The notes under the pieces are model-generated. The model worked only from the letters and a program-made list of their open reading frames with translations. It did no database searches and was not told where the DNA came from. Positions 63,451 to 64,000 of a stretch of DNA of 64,000 bases are shown one piece after another (position 1 is the stretch's first letter; the number at the start of each line of letters is the position of its first letter). A program made the position numbers and the translations under genes. This DNA comes from Pedobacter sp. Hv1. GTDB lineage: Bacteria > Bacteroidota > Bacteroidia > Sphingobacteriales > Sphingobacteriaceae. Location of the stretch: the NCBI RefSeq assembly GCF_001412215.1, contig NZ_LLWP01000008.1:186001-250000 (forward strand), written 5' to 3'.

Positions 63451-64000
63451 TTAATAATTCAATGTTAGTCCTGCACCATAGCCCATGTCACTATCATAGT
63501 GGGTAGATAAACCAAAATATTTAGTAACTATATATCTAAATCCAGCCATATACTCCTTATCTGTATTGACCATAAATTGAAAACGCAGTCTTTTGGAAAT
63601 AGGAACGTCCTCCCGCATCAACTGAAACCTTACGTTTCCTTTATGATCGATAGAGGCATCTGCAACAATTAACATAGGCAACGTATATTGTACCCCTAAT
63701 TGAAATACCTGTCTAAAATTTTTGGTATTGCGCTGTCCAAAAACATTATTCCCAGGCGATAAGGATTGTCCAAAAATATTTTTATCTAATGGATCAATAG
63801 TCCTTTTTCTAAAGTCCCAGCCAACATAAGGTAATAGCCATTGATTTCGCCCGATATACCTTCCAAAGTGACTTTCGCTTTCATAACCCATTTCTTTATC
63901 AAAGCCAATTCTCCATTCTGTTGTGAAACGATAGCGGGTATTGGCCAGCATAATCTCACCGTCACTACCATTGGTCTCTATTCCAACCCTTGCCATTGGA
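63451..64000 (-). CDS. C-terminal part of a beta-rich outer-membrane/multicopper oxidase-type protein
   Basis: Frame open to the right window edge, so the 5' end is missing; the ATG at 63996 is probably internal. About 180 aa of antiparallel strand-like sequence: FTTEWRIGFDKEMGYES, GRNQWLLPYVGWDFR, GVQYTLPMLIVADAS, YMAGFRYIVTKYFGL, with a final aromatic (LTLNY). This resembles the C-terminal barrel part seen behind multicopper oxidase domains in Bacteroidota copper islands. Identity of the full protein cannot be decided from this part. Confidence 0.5.
   Translation of the reverse strand, partial: PMARVGIETNGSDGEIMLANTRYRFTTEWRIGFDKEMGYESESHFGRYIGRNQWLLPYVGWDFRKRTIDPLDKNIFGQSLSPGNNVFGQRNTKNFRQVFQLGVQYTLPMLIVADASIDHKGNVRFQLMREDVPISKRLRFQFMVNTDKEYMAGFRYIVTKYFGLSTHYDSDMGYGAGLTLNY

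Overview
The window comes from a Bacteroidota genome, most likely Sphingobacteriaceae (Pedobacter-like; genus inferred, not proven). The evidence is a Bacteroidota-type conjugation operon (TraE/F/G/J/K/M/N-like proteins), SusC/SusD and TlpA genes, an RteC-type regulator, and starts without strong Shine-Dalgarno sequences. Most of it reads as accessory DNA: an integrated conjugative element with defence cargo, then a nutrient-uptake locus, then a metal-resistance locus. No integrase, rRNA gene, complete tRNA or CRISPR array is visible.

Region by region. (1) 1-3.6 kb: a partial RES-domain protein, a protein with a possible Cys-His-Asp hydrolase triad, and a fusion of a PD-(D/E)XK nuclease-like domain with an ImmA/IrrE-type zinc peptidase. 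(2) 3.66-3.74 kb: the 3' part of a tRNA-Asn plus its terminator. This looks like the displaced end of an integration site, so an element probably begins here and runs rightwards. (3) 4.3-12.6 kb, + strand: a restriction-modification-like operon of GHKL (MutL/MORC-type) ATPase, Z1-domain helicase-like protein, PD-(D/E)XK (DUF4420-like) protein, AIPR protein and C5-cytosine methyltransferase. (4) 12.55-16.4 kb, - strand: a tight three-gene cassette of an HD-domain protein, an ORC/CDC6-like P-loop ATPase and a protein of unknown fold. It abuts the previous operon tail to tail and is my best candidate for an undescribed defence system.

(5) 16.8-37.1 kb, - strand: the transfer and mobilisation block. 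It reads, in transcription order from 37.1 kb, orphan C5 methyltransferase, MobC-like protein, relaxase, ParA, small proteins, two TraE-like, TraF, TraG (VirB4-like), three tandem paralogues plus a relative, TraJ, TraK, a TraL-position protein, TraM, TraN, coupling protein, a small protein, M23 peptidase, ArdC-like antirestriction protein and a DUF3945 protein. The methyltransferase gene carries a 951-nt overlapping frame that itself looks like a conserved protein. Just upstream of it is a repeat-rich candidate oriT or control region (37.14-37.49 kb). (6) 37.5-43.4 kb: toprim-type proteins (one degenerate), two paralogous small HTH proteins, an RteC-like regulator and an unknown 402-aa protein.

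(7) 43.4-46.2 kb: TetR regulator, alpha-oxoamine synthase and Crp-like regulator. (8) 46.4-53.3 kb: a MauE/DoxX-like membrane protein and a small exported peptide, converging through a strong bidirectional terminator on a TlpA-SusC-SusD operon. (9) 53.3-59 kb: small hypothetical genes, a long inverted repeat, a 32-bp direct repeat and an NTF2-like protein. (10) 58.6-64 kb: a copper or heavy-metal locus with His-rich protein, YVTN beta-propeller lipoprotein, DUF305 protein, CopA-type P1B ATPase, and the C-terminus of an outer-membrane or multicopper-oxidase-type protein running off the right edge.

The A+T-rich defence block (4.3-16.4 kb) next to the visibly more G+C-rich transfer block (17-37 kb) points to a mosaic element. 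Motif calls and coordinates are read directly from the sequence; family assignments come from recognition, without database searches.
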